A stretch of 64,000 nucleotides of DNA from Selaginella tamariscina (lineage: Eukaryota > Streptophyta > Lycopodiopsida > Selaginellales > Selaginellaceae). The DNA is taken from the NCBI GenBank assembly GCA_003024785.1, contig PUQB01000804.1:1-64000 (forward strand), in the 5' to 3' direction. The position numbers were made by a program, and so were the translations under genes. The first letter of the stretch is position 1; the number at the start of each line of letters is the position of its first letter. The notes beneath the pieces were generated by a model. That model did no database searches, was not told the DNA's origin, and was given only the letters and a program-made list of their open reading frames with translations. Shown piece after piece: positions 9,401-19,549 of this stretch.

Positions 9401-12330
9401 TGGATCATGCAACATCCTCAGCATTGAGGATGGTTCTCCGGCCGAGTTTGATTCCTTTTTAGTAACAAGTTGGTGCATGGCTTTAACGAAGTTTAAACTC
9501 GCAACCTTCTAGGGTCATACATCATCCTTGAAGCCAATGATGGGGTGGAAACCAAAATTCAGCTAAAGATCTACATTCAACATCCTCAGTGTCGAGCATG
9601 GTTGACTAGTTTCATTAAAACAACAAAGGACTTCTCAAAGTTTTAATTTGAACTAGAAACACCATAAAACAAAAGTTATTTATTTATATTCTTGTCAAGC
9701 ATGATTTTATATAAGCATTCTCTTTTGTTATTCTTATAAGACAAATATATTGGTGTGCAGTTAAATTTCACCGTCCAAAATATCCTCGTCACCATTATTT
9801 AATTGTGTAATGGATATTTCTATATCATGTACATGTCCTTGCCATCGAGGATGATAATGTGTATATGAATGTCATAAATTTTACTTGCCAATACAAAGAT
9901 TGTATTGAAAAGGTAGGAAACTATAGAGATGTGCTAACATCATGATCATCATCACACAACGCACATTAGATGCACTATACATGTATTTAATAAAAACATC
10001 CATATTAAATTAAAGTATCTATTTTTTAAAATGATGCTTAGAAATATGTCTTTTTTGGAAAATGTACCTAAACAAAGTTATATTAGGTAATATTATGAAG
10101 TTTAACCTGGTTATGAATGAAATATTAAAGGTTAACTTGTAAAATTTAACATGTCTAGTTAGAAATATCTAAGAGTGCAAAGCACCTTATTAGGGGGTTC
10201 TTCTCTAACATTACAAATATCGTGATTATATTAATTCTAATATATATATATATTGTTTTTGTACGAATCAGAATGTACAATATTAATATATGTTTAAATG
10301 TTAATATCGTGGTTATTAGTATAAAATTGATTTGAACTACTCGTCACTGAGTCAATCTAAAGAGTGCGCTACCATATAATTCCATACAATTTGGTACATT
10401 GAATGATAAATGTTATGAAATAGAAAGTAAAATCTTAAATGTCCGTACATAATGCCATTTTTGGAGCCTAGTATTGTCCTCGGTGTTGAGGACATGTTCA
10501 TGCGTATAAATATCTGTACATATTTATATTAGGGTGACAAGGATATTTTGTAAGGTAAAATAATAAAAATAAATTCACATAAGTATATTTTGTTTTTAAA
10601 AAATAAAAGAGAATATTATATAAAATCATTCTTGAATGAAATAAAATAAGTTTTGCTTTATGCTGTTTATTTCTATTCTTGTTCAAATAAATATTTACAT
10701 TCTAGATCGAGCATAATGGATGTACCTATTTGAAGCTCAATTTTTACTTCATAAAACTAATTGATCATTTTCAACACCAAGGATGAACATATCCATAAAA
10801 GCAACAAGTTCGCACCTCCTTGGGCCATGCATTGTCCTAGGTGCTGAGGATGGGGCAAAACTCACAATCTTTTAGAGTCATGCACCATCTTCAATGACAA
10901 TAATGGGACAAAACTCATAAAATTCTAAGGTTATCCACCATCTTCAATGCCAACGATGGAGCAAAACTTGTAACCGTATGAAGCCATGCATCATCCTAAA
11001 CAACCGAGGATGGTGCATGAACCCAAAGAGCCATGAGTTTGCAAAGGTTTGAGTTCAATTCTTTTTCAACCTTGCCTAAAAAGTAATCGAACTTGTAGCT
11101 TTTGGGGCTATGCACCATCCTCGACGCTAAGGACAGTGCATAGCCTCAAAAGACTAGTTTGATATACAATAATAACTTCACCCTAAAAGAAATCAAGTAA
11201 CTTTTTGATATTAATTTTTTAAAGGTATAATATTAACCTTACCCTAACAAAGTTCAACTCATAACCTTTTGAGCATGCAATCATGATGGTCTCAGAAGGT
11301 TGCGAGTTCAAACCTTTTAAGAAAGGTTGCGAGTTCAAACCTTTTTGAGAAAGGTTAATAAATACCTTAATAAGGCCCAAAAGATTGTGAGTTTATTTAT
11401 TATCAATGTATTATATTAACCTCTTTCAATGAGGTTTGAATACACAACCTTTAAGACTGTGCATCATCCTCAATGCTGATGATGTGCATGATACAAAATA
11501 AGATTGCAAGTTTGAACCTTTAGGGGTGAGGTTAATATAGGCCTTAATAAGGTTTAAACTGGCAACCTTGTGCATAAGGTTTGAACTGGCAACCTTTGGG
11601 CCATGCACCATTCTCAGCACTAAAATGGTGAATGGTAAAAGGTTGCAATTTGAACCTCACTAAGCAAGGTTAATATATACCTTATAAAGGAAATTAATTT
11701 CATAACCTTCTAAGCCATTCATTGTCTGTCCTCATGCCAAGGATGGTGCATGGCTTAGAAGGTTGCAAGTTAGATTTGTTTTCAATAAAGTATTAGCCTC
11801 ATATTAATTAGGTTTGAATTTGCAACCTTATGTGCCACATACATACTTATAAAGAATTCAATTCCTTTTGCAGTGTACAATATTAACTTCACCCTAATGA
11901 GGTTTAAATTTATAACTTTCGCGCCGAGGATGATACATGGCCCAAAAAGTTATAAAGTTCAATTCATTTTTGAGTCTCACCTTAGTGAACTTTAAATTGC
12001 AACCTTCTGGGCTATAATATTAGCCTTGCCCTAGCAAACTTTAAATTTGTAACCTTTAAATGTACCATCTTTGATGTTAATGATTATGCATGGCTTAGAA
12101 TGTTGGGAATTCAATTTTTTTTTAAAATACAATATTAACTTGCCTTAGTGAGATGGTGCATAACCCAAAAGGTTAAGAATTTAATGTTCTTTTCAAGATA
12201 AAATATTAATCTTGCTTGATCTTGCAACCTTATAAATAGCCAAGGAATGTGCATGCCCAGGAAGGTTGGGTTCAATTTCTTTTTCAATATTTAATTCACA
12301 CACTAAGGATGGTGCATGGCCTCATCAAAG
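9400..12330. repeat. Cluster of degenerate palindromic repeats (CCATGCACCATCCTC / GAGGATGGTGCATGG), unit 1
   Basis: About twenty or more imperfect copies of a short module lie in both orientations. Core phrases are GCCATGCACCATCCTC, AGTGCTGAGGATGGTGCATGGC, then CAAAAGGTTGCGAGTTCAAACCT and AAGGTTAATATTA. Good examples are at 9405-9440, 10460-10500, 10820-10860, 11095-11140, 11440-11500, 11570-11640 and 11715-11770. Adjacent halves form hairpins. The phrase GCGAGTTCAAACCT recalls a tRNA B box but is too close to the other conserved phrase for an intact Pol III promoter. No coding frame is supported. The family recurs at 43560-46600 and 41465-41880. Confidence 0.8.
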
Positions 12331-13867
12331 TTCAGACAATTTATTTAACCAACTAATCAACCATGAAATTACACACAAATTTATATACACACATATATAT
12401 ATGCACACACATAATATAAAAGATTGTATAATACAAAAGCTTTTATATATATTCAAGTGCATATATATGAGCATGTATACATATACATATTTATATGGAC
12501 ACACATATTGTAACACATCATTAATTAAGTTAATTCTTTATTGATTAAAGAATTTTTAGAAAATTAAGTCGTAAAACATCTTTAAATAAACATGTTTCCT
12601 TTTTTATGTAAAAGAAACTCTATAGTGATAATAAAGAGTTCATATTCTAGTAGTTGAATTGTTATTTATGAATTATTAATTATTATTATGCAAATTTAAA
12701 TCTATATATGTCTTTATTAAAAATTAATTATCCTTGGTGTCGAGAACATTTACAAAATATGTATAGCATTGTAATATAGTTACGTAAAAGTCGTAAATAT
12801 GTCCTCTACACCAAAAAGGTATGTTCTTTGAATTTTAAACATATTCTATTTAGATTTTAAAAAATTGTATAGTCCACAAAGATTTAGCCTGCCCCGCCTT
12901 CACTCATGTGTTTCACGTGAGTTATATAATTAGGTAAACAACTTAGGTCGATTCCGTATTCAAGAAAAACCATAATTATACCTTGCCAGTGACACGTGGA
13001 GTTGACACATGGGATGTGTATATACTGTATGTACGATATATACACATGCATATTGTACTGCACCTCCACGAAATAAATATACAAGTTTCTCTCGTGGTTT
13101 GAAGTTCATAGTAGCATATATATACATACATAAACAAGGAAAGTTAGATTATATAACGATGCAATTGACGTATAGGGAGTTATAGGGAGATCACATCTCC
13201 AATTTCATATTCATCAAGAAAGAATTGAGAGAAATTATGATGAACCTTGTACATGTGGGAAAATTAGTAAAAAAACTTATTTACAAGAATAAACGTGCAC
13301 ACGCACATAGTTTAAATAAACGTAAGTGTAGTTTTTAAATGTCAATATTAACTATTTCATTTCATCGTACGAATTCAATAATTATTACTTGTTTAAAATA
13401 CCTCAAAAGTTGTTGTAAGAAATCACAAATAAGACTTTTAAGTTCCATGTTATTGTGTTTATTAACTTCAAAATTTAAATATTACATATAATTAGTTAAT
13501 GTCTTTAAACAAGTGCTATAGTTTATCAAGATTTTCTGGAGCTGCAAAATCTTTGTATCTTTACTCTCCAATGCTGACCTTATTGTTGTTCAGACAACTT
13601 ATCTCTGTCACCTGAATAAAATTCAACATTTACACATAAGGCACGCACGCACGCACGTTAATGTGTACATATAACCACTGCTTCATGCATGTATACATAT
13701 CTATACATGTATGATTTTAATTATTTTAAGTTTTAATTTTTAATAAACAACCTTTTGAGCTAAACTCGGAGTTCTCTTCCGATTCTGGAAAATTAATTAA
13801 ATATAACCCCTAAACCCTAAATCTTAAACATAAATCAAATATAATTGCAGTAATTTGAAATTAACGA
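12331..13867. other. AT-rich spacer without recognised genes
   Basis: The stretch contains TATATA/CACACA tracts (12380-12520), the phrase GACACGTGGAGTTGACACATGG (12990-13012), GCACGCACGCACGCACG (13643-13656) and a telo-box-like CCCCTAAACCCTAAATC (13806-13822). Nothing looks coding. It aligns throughout with 46600-48125. Confidence 0.65.
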
Positions 13868-14645
13868 CTGGTCAAGAATGCTGAATTGGAGATGGGCTGC
13901 GTTTGTGATTGGTCAGATTGGTGCCACGTGGCTTATTTCTGATATGCGATCGCAATTCCTGCACAGAACTCTTCAGCTGTTCATATCTCTCCTCACCAAT
14001 AAACAACAGAATAACCCTAATCTGGTAAATAATTCTTTGCGGTTGATTCGCAGATTTGGATATAGCCGTGCGATTTCTTCTTATAGTCATATCCCTTGCT
14101 TGTGATTGGTCAGATTGGTGCCACGTGACTTATTTCTCTCCACAAACCCTAATTTCGGCTTATAATGTCATATGTAACCCTTTACACCGAAAAATAAAGT
14201 TATTGAGATCACATATAATATTTGCCACATCGCAATATTAATTTTGGCACATGATAATATCTATGCATCACCAACCAAACAAAATAAATCTGAATCGAAC
14301 AAGAAAAATTCTGAATTTAAATTTGCCACACGAACAACGAGCCATTGTTAGTAATGCCACATAGGCAACTACAGAAGGTGTGAAAAATCTGGTTGGTTCA
14401 ACCAGTTTAAACCATTCGCAATTACACGTGACAGTCACCAGAAATATATCCAATATGGCCAAATTGGCTAAAGAGTTCACATGTGACACGGCCCTAAGTA
14501 AATGCACTCGACATAACCCGTTTGATTGGTCAGATTGGTGCCACGTGGCTTATTTCTGATGCACAGAGCTGGTCATTAACCCTAATCCGGTAAAGATTTT
14601 TCTGCCGTTGGATTCGCAGATTTGAATATAGCCGTTAGATTGTGG
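13868..14645 (-). pseudogene. Three inverted fragments of the 5' end of gene A, unit 1
   Basis: On the minus strand, 13872-14080 reads like exon 1 of gene A (EERYEQLKSSVQELRSHI, then NKPRGTN). It continues into the gene A leader (CGAATC..ACGG..TTACC..GATTAGGGTT). Shorter partial copies lie at about 14100-14160 and 14520-14645. The shared landmark is GATTGGTGCCACGTGGCTTATTTCTGAT, the reverse complement of part of 18110-18145. Between them lies unrelated sequence. They sit inverted relative to the real gene A at 18049 and so flank the lectin/kinase cluster with inverted repeats. Confidence 0.8.
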
Positions 14646-14704
14646 TTTATAGTAATGTGTGTGGTCTCTCAATATCACGATTATTCATTTGTATTATTAG
14701 ATAA

Positions 14705-15895
14705 TTAATATAAAACATCCTCACTTTCCAAAAAATGAATGGGTTGAGATACCATACTAAACACATCATCAGTCACTTCTCCAAATCCACCAACCGCACC
14801 TCCGACAACTTCTTCAGCACCCTCTATAACCTCCTTAATAGGACTTACCACAGAATTGGCCGGAACTACTTTCGGCGGCTTCTCACCCTGACTTATAATC
14901 GCCCTCGCACTCACCCCGTCTATACGTTCCTCCGGCGGCAGATCCACACCATCTAAACGTGTACGGATCACCTGGTACGTATACGGAATAGTAGCTTTCG
15001 ACCTGGTCACCTCCACATTCACAAGCCTACAAATATAGTTTTAATAATCTGATAAACAACTTTGTATATAATATGTATATATGTATTTAACGTACATACA
15101 TAAAATGTCAACACACCTCTTCTCCCTTTGCAATGCCTTTGACGGTGTATCTCGACTGAATACCATATTCTTCTTCGTGTTCCTTTCCAATCTCCGTCTG
15201 GAACGTCTTCTCGAAGCCTAGTCTGATGCTACTCTCGACCCCGACGACCTCCGTATGCCAGCTTTCACGGTTGTCGTCCGATCCAGTGAGAACGGCGGCT
15301 CTGCGTCACACGCTCGTTCAACTTGACGGACACCGTCATATCGGCAGGTCTGTTTCCGTTGTTCAGACGATCCCCTCCCGACGATGACCGGCTCGGTGCT
15401 CTCCGTCTCGGCCAGATGTGTCAGGTACTTGATGTTGAAGACGGACCTCTTTTTCAATGCGTTTGTCACCGTGCGATTTCGGGTCATTAGTGGTGTCAGT
15501 TTGGGCATTCAAATAGTTCTCCCAGTAATCACTGTACCGTTTCACAAATCGGTCGTTGGCAACAGAACGGAACGCGACCATGGTCGTGCTCAGCCTCACC
15601 GGTTCGAACTGGCAGTTTATATCTCGTTGTGCTTGAGTCAAGTAATCGACATCAGCTTTGATCCAGTTCGTATCGCGTCGCCAGTACCGGTTGGACTTCA
15701 CATTCTTCACAGCCACGTTCCGTCAACAAGCGGTATCACCTTGTGACACGACTCGAGCTCCTTTCCCGAGCCACTGAACTGTCTACTGGAACGAGGGGAA
15801 GGATTGGCTGTCTTCACGAACCCGTCGTTGTTCCCTTGGAAGCAGACAACCTCCGGAAACGTCAGTGCGTAGTCCAGGTATTCAATCTCCACCTC
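14705..15895 (-). pseudogene. Amaranthin-type lectin with aerolysin-like C-terminal domain, unit 1 copy (frame broken)
   Basis: Minus-strand exon blocks: about 15895 down to 15120, and 15033 down to 14705, with an intron between (donor after GAAGAG, acceptor TTTGTAG). The N-terminal block shows amaranthin beta-trefoil features (FPEVVCFQGNNDGFVK; NRYWRRDTNWIKAD; then CQFEPVRLS). The next block shows the FNIKYL motif and later TIPYTYQVIRT and DG elements seen in plant amaranthin/aerolysin proteins. These are carbohydrate-binding proteins whose C-terminal module belongs to the aerolysin pore-forming fold. The copy is disrupted: frame shifts near 15710 (shared with unit 2), near 15470 and near 15253 (unit 1 only), and short gaps near 14846 and 14917. 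Identification is by motif, not by search. It might be expressed if the indels are sequence errors. Confidence 0.75.
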
Positions 15896-15954
15896 CTGTA
15901 ATGTTTGTTCAACAGTAAGTCTAGATGCAAAAGAGTATAGAGAGACTGCTGCTT

Positions 15955-16105
15955 AACTTATCCGAGGACGCAGAAAGAACGTCACCGGATGCAACCATTT
16001 CCCACCAAGAGACTGGATCTTCAGAGCTTCAGCCTTGGGATCAACCTCGACGTGGAACTGGCACCGTACATCGGTTGCCCGGGGAATGCCTTCCTTGACG
16101 TTCTC
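15955..16105 (-). pseudogene. Upstream minus-strand exon of the lectin: C-terminal half of a first amaranthin domain, unit 1
   Basis: On the minus strand, after the acceptor ATGTATAG (16111-16106), an open frame reads VRCQFHVEVDPKAEALKIQS and then GGKWLHP, ending at a stop near 15955. It resembles the second half of an amaranthin beta-trefoil (CQF...LK...GKW). The donor is uncertain; GTGACG after HP is one option. The next exon begins at 15895 after ATTACAG. The first half of this domain is not upstream on the same strand. It appears on the plus strand at 16228. Confidence 0.6.
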
Positions 16106-16106
16106 C

Positions 16107-16185
16107 TATACATATACCAGCTGTGTTGTTGTTGTTGTCATGTTCTCATGACAACAACAACAACAACACGGCTGGTATATGTATA
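16107..16185. repeat. Long palindrome at the lectin inversion point, unit 1
   Basis: The left arm 16107-16142 and right arm 16147-16185 are nearly perfect reverse complements (TATACATATACCAGC..., (GTT)n, GTCATG / CATGAC, (AAC)n, GCTGGTATATGTATA). A four-base loop separates them, and the only differences are one extra AAC and one base. Both arms lie just upstream of a splice acceptor, one on each strand, so the same intron end has been copied in opposite directions. The unit 2 equivalent is 50360-50438. Confidence 0.92.
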
Positions 16186-16227
16186 TACATTTGTAATTAC
16201 ATTGTTAATGTTGATAATTGTCTGCAG

Positions 16228-16480
16228 GTGTCCGCGCTCCCTCGCTTCTTCGCACTAAGGGCTCCGCATGGGAAGTACCTGACACTCAGCGAGAGGAATG
16301 GAACAGCGTCTCTCTCATTCACTGCAGATAGCGTATCCCGGCTTGCAACGCACGAGGTCATGTACAACAGGGATATCCAAGAGGCAGCAGAGAAGACGGC
16401 AGTATTCAGTTCTGCAAATGGCCGGTTCTGGCAAATCTCCGATAATGGAGTCATAACTATATTCCTTTCCTTTATATACA
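16228..16480 (+). pseudogene. N-terminal half of an amaranthin domain, on the opposite strand to the rest of the lectin, unit 1
   Basis: After the acceptor TTGTCTGCAG (16218-16227), the frame reads SALPRFFALRAPHGKYLTLS, later ATHEVMYNRD and NGRFWQIS. This matches the start of amaranthin domains (LPRF.AL....GKYL...HEV...GKFW). The frame runs to a stop at 16554, but the sequence after about 16480 is AT-rich and probably intronic. It is identical in unit 2 (50482-50735). It could be the displaced first exon of the minus-strand lectin, or the lectin part of a lectin-kinase gene with the pseudokinase downstream. The sequence does not decide. Confidence 0.65.
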
Positions 16481-16489
16481 TAAGTATAT

Positions 16490-17030
16490 TGATACTTATC
16501 GATTTTACACCAAAACTTAATTTTAAAAAATCTTATTTAAGTTTCCTACACTAACACTTAAAAACAACTTTACACAATAAAAAATTTAATAAAATTTAAA
16601 TCAGATTCACATTTCTCATTTACTTTTATACTTAATTTAAGTCACCTCTTGAGGTGATTTAAAACTGAGAGTGACTTAACTTATGAAAGACCGACTTAAT
16701 TTATTTTTCTATCTTAATTTTATGTGGGAAGGTGGCCGTATATTTAATCTGGAATGCACTTAAAGTCAGAATTTTAAATTGTAATCTTTTTAAGTACTTA
16801 CCCGATCACATTTAACTACTTCAGTACGAATATGTGATGATTGTACTCAGATGTCGGTGGATCTTGGCGTTCGCTTACACACACACACACCGTACACACA
16901 CACGGCCTGTCATATTGATTTTTCGAGTAGATGACAACTTTTAGTACGATTTACAGATAAGATATCAAAATCAGTATATAAGTAGTACACTGCCCTGTGC
17001 ATGCGTGAGGTGATGTTTAGACTTATACAG
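16490..17030. other. AT-rich intron or spacer with a small perfect hairpin
   Basis: TCACCTCTTGAGGTGA at 16643-16658 is a palindrome with a two-base centre, set in TTAATTTAAG...GATTTAAAAC. CA runs occur at 16877-16890 and 16895-16904. The region ends in the acceptor TTATACAG (17023-17030) before the kinase exon. No exon is supported. Confidence 0.55.
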
Positions 17031-17789
17031 ATCGCGTGGAATTGCCACGTGTAACGAAGCAGACGACTTGGAGGGCTGCAACGTTTCCAACTGTAATTTT
17101 GGCGGGAAAACGAATTACAAATGCAAACAGCAAGCGTAGAAAGCGCAAGCGTGAAGATGATGACACAGACTATGACATTGATATTGATAAGAAATCGGAA
17201 TATGATATCATCCCAGTCATTGCGCCGAGCCCGTTCAAGGAGCTCGGGCGGGGTGCATTGAAGCCATACACAGACTGTTGTACATGCAAGATTGCAGATA
17301 GTGCAGATGTAGATAAGATGAGGAACAAGGCCGCCGAGCACAGATACGTAGTTAAGCCCGTAGACTTCTGCCATGGGAGTCTCATGGATGTCATACCTGA
17401 GACGGGCTTGGACAAAGGCACTGCAGCGAGGATCTTCTATCAGATAGCGGAAGCCCTGGACCACTGCAACAAGCAGGGAGTGGCGCATTTCAATGTCAAG
17501 CCACATAACGTATTCGTCGGAATGACGGGAATAGGAGATTTCGCGTTTTCACGGAAGATTCCCTGGCGGGACTATCAGTGGGGTGGGGATTTCCCGGGAA
17601 CCGCGAGATACATGGACCCCTCTTTGAGAATCAAAGAACAGTATGGGGCAGAAGCCAATCGATATAGTCTTGGGATTACCCTTTTGGAGATGCTAAATGG
17701 ACGCATTCCATGTGCCTCGGGGCTTCAGATTTATCTGCAGTTATCCCACAGACCCAGGATAGATGTATACATCTCTCTCTATATACATA

Positions 17790-17834
<45 letters not shown>

Positions 17835-17975
17835 TGAACAGGCACCTGAGAGAGGGGATTATCAAATAAAACATGGATCGAACATATATCTGACAGTGGA
17901 TTTGAGTTGATTGAAATGTTGATGAACACTGAAAAGCCGAGCGAGAGGCTGACTTATGAGCTACGAAACATGTTA
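17031..17975 (+). pseudogene. Ser/Thr protein kinase-like gene, probably a pseudokinase, unit 1 copy
   Basis: After a Cys-rich start and a basic stretch (RRKRKREDDDTDYDI), a kinase C-lobe is clear: IFYQIAEALDHCNKQGVAHF, then VKPHNVF, GDFAFSR, GTARYMDP, YSLGITLLEMLNGRIP, and after an intron ELIEMLMNTEKPSERLTYEL. The catalytic loop has HFN in place of HRD, so the catalytic Asp is replaced by Asn. The DFG motif is DFA. The glycine loop is reduced to LGRGA and no clear VAIK lysine is visible. This suggests a pseudokinase. Breaks: 8 bp missing near 17131 compared with unit 2 shifts the first part of the exon; another frame break lies after the 17840 acceptor (REGIIK then stop). The last exon runs into the leader of gene A. 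Unit 2 has lost most of it. Confidence 0.7.
17789..17832. repeat. (GT)n microsatellite in the kinase intron
   Basis: About 20 GT units lie between a possible donor (GATGTATAC, about 17763) and the acceptor TTGAACAG (17833-17840). The Cys/Val-alternating end of the long plus frame here is the translated repeat, not protein. Confidence 0.93.
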
Positions 17976-18048
17976 TATTCAAGTCTGCGAATCCAACGGC
18001 GCAGAATTTTTTACCGGATTAGGGTTGTTTTGTTGTTCGTTTGCGGAA

Positions 18049-19015
18049 ATGGTGGAGAGTGAAGAGAGGTATGAACAGCTGAAGAGCTCTGTGCAGGAAT
18101 TGCGATCACATATCAGAAATAAGCCACGTGGCACCAATCCGATCGATCACAAGCAGCAGCCCAGTGCGTCATTCCAGCTCTTATCAGCATTCTTGACCAG
18201 GTTGCTAATTTCAAATTAAATTTCTTTGTTTTTCAAATATATTTTTATAATTATATAAAATATACAAAAACACACGCACATACACATACACACCAGGCAC
18301 GACACGAAGAGTTAGTGAAGCTGCAAAGCAGGCTCGGAGAAAAATCGAAACAGATCGAATTATGGAGGACTAAATGCGACAGAAAGATCCAGAAAAGCGA
18401 AGATAATTACTACTCACTGAAGGAACATTTTCGCAAGATGAAGTCTCATGTTTACGAGCGTGTATCACTTGCTGAACAGGTATACATATGTGTGTGCGTG
18501 AGTGCATGTGTATACACACATAAATGTATCTGTAACATAAGAAGTATGTCTATCCACAAATGTATGTAAACGTGTGTGTGTGTGTGTGTGAGTATTTGTG
18601 TTAATAATAGTTTTTTGCTACAGGAATTTCTGAACCAACAAGGCAAAATGAGAAATAAATACAAGGAGCTGGAAGTTGAACATGCACAACGTGAACATGA
18701 TCTTATTACAAGTTATGAATCCACAATTGCTTCTCTTGAAAGCAGAATAATGAGGTATTCTCTCTCTCTATATATATATATTATCTATCTATCTATCTAT
18801 CTATATATATACACTAATTTATTTGGTTAAACCGCTTGTTTTGCTAGAAAGAAATGGCAAAAAAAGTATTTGAAGAGCAGCTTAAACGTATGATGAATGA
18901 AAATGCTAATTTACGAAAAAGAATTATGCTTTTGGAACTTAATAATAGATCAACAAAGGAGGAATTCCGTTGTTTATATCAGGAACAGGTATGTGTGTAT
19001 ACGTGAATACACACA

Positions 19016-19047
<32 letters not shown>

Positions 19048-19549
19048 TCTGTGTGTGCGTGTGTGTGTGTATTACCTAACTATATGTAGGAGAAGAAATG
19101 GATTTCAAAGATACAGGGTGTCATGGAGACACAGGAAGGCGAATTGGAGTCGTTAAGTAAGCTAGCTTAATGTGTCATAAATATAAGTAACTATTATTTA
19201 TGTTTAGGGTTTAGGGTTTAAATAGTCAGCAATAGCCAAAGAAAGGCAAAACTTTGAAGAGGAGAAGGTGAAGATGAACTCCGAGTATCAGGAGTATAAA
19301 GCTCAAAAGGTTGTTTTAATATTCATGTATAGACATATACACATATATGGCACTTATATGCTTAATGTATATGTATATATTAATGTGCGTGTGTGTGCTT
19401 GTGTGTAAACGTCGAAGTTTTATTCAGGTGAGGAGATAAGCTGTTTAGAACAACATATAAGGTCAGCATTGGAGAGTAAGGATACAAAGATTTTGCAACT
19501 CCAGCAAAACCTTGATAAACTACAGCACTTGTTTCAGGAGATTAGCTAA
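18049..19549 (+). CDS. Gene A: small coiled-coil protein, unit 1 copy
   Basis: Exons: 18049-18200 (ATG), 18297-18479, 18624-18754, 18848-18988, 19090-19156, about 19226-19309, 19428-19549 (TAA). The product of about 285-290 residues is nearly all alpha-helical coiled coil: ERYEQLKSSVQELRSHI at the start, LQSRLGEKSKQIELWRTK, NENANLRKRIMLLELNN, and ILQLQQNLDKLQHLFQEIS at the end. No catalytic domain is seen. Such proteins are commonly structural (centrosomal, ciliary or cytoskeletal), but the orthologue is not recognised. Compared with unit 2 this copy has one base missing near 18741, 19 bp missing around the exon 6 acceptor (near 19226) and one base missing near 19431. Unit 2 in turn lacks two bases that are present here near 19263. 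The phase at the exon 1/2 junction does not match in either copy, so exon 1's end is uncertain. Confidence 0.65.
19200..19220. other. Telo-box-like TTTAGGG repeats in an intron of gene A
   Basis: TTTAGGGTTTAGGGTTTA matches the plant telomere repeat but consists of only two and a half units inside an intron, and it is present in unit 2 also (52773-52790). It is a short interstitial telo-box, not a telomere. Confidence 0.75.

Noticed and set aside
9400..12330. CRISPR-like array of repeats and spacers
   Set aside because: Repeats are degenerate, in both orientations and irregularly spaced, in a eukaryotic sequence with introns; no cas-like gene.
14735..14956. Plus-strand frames across the lectin region (also 15384-15746 and 49571-49999)
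   Set aside because: They are antisense shadows of the minus-strand lectin, which carries the recognised motifs and splice sites.
14705..15895. Recent bacterial origin of the aerolysin-like gene
   Set aside because: The fusion to amaranthin domains and the intron are those of known plant lectins, so no transfer needs to be assumed.
17776..17833. C-terminal Cys/Val-alternating tail of the long plus-strand frame at 17036-17833
   Set aside because: It is a translated (GT)n microsatellite inside an intron; the real kinase continues after the 17840 acceptor.
19200..19220. TTTAGGG repeats as a telomere or chromosome end
   Set aside because: Only two to three units, inside an intron, and repeated at the same place in unit 2.
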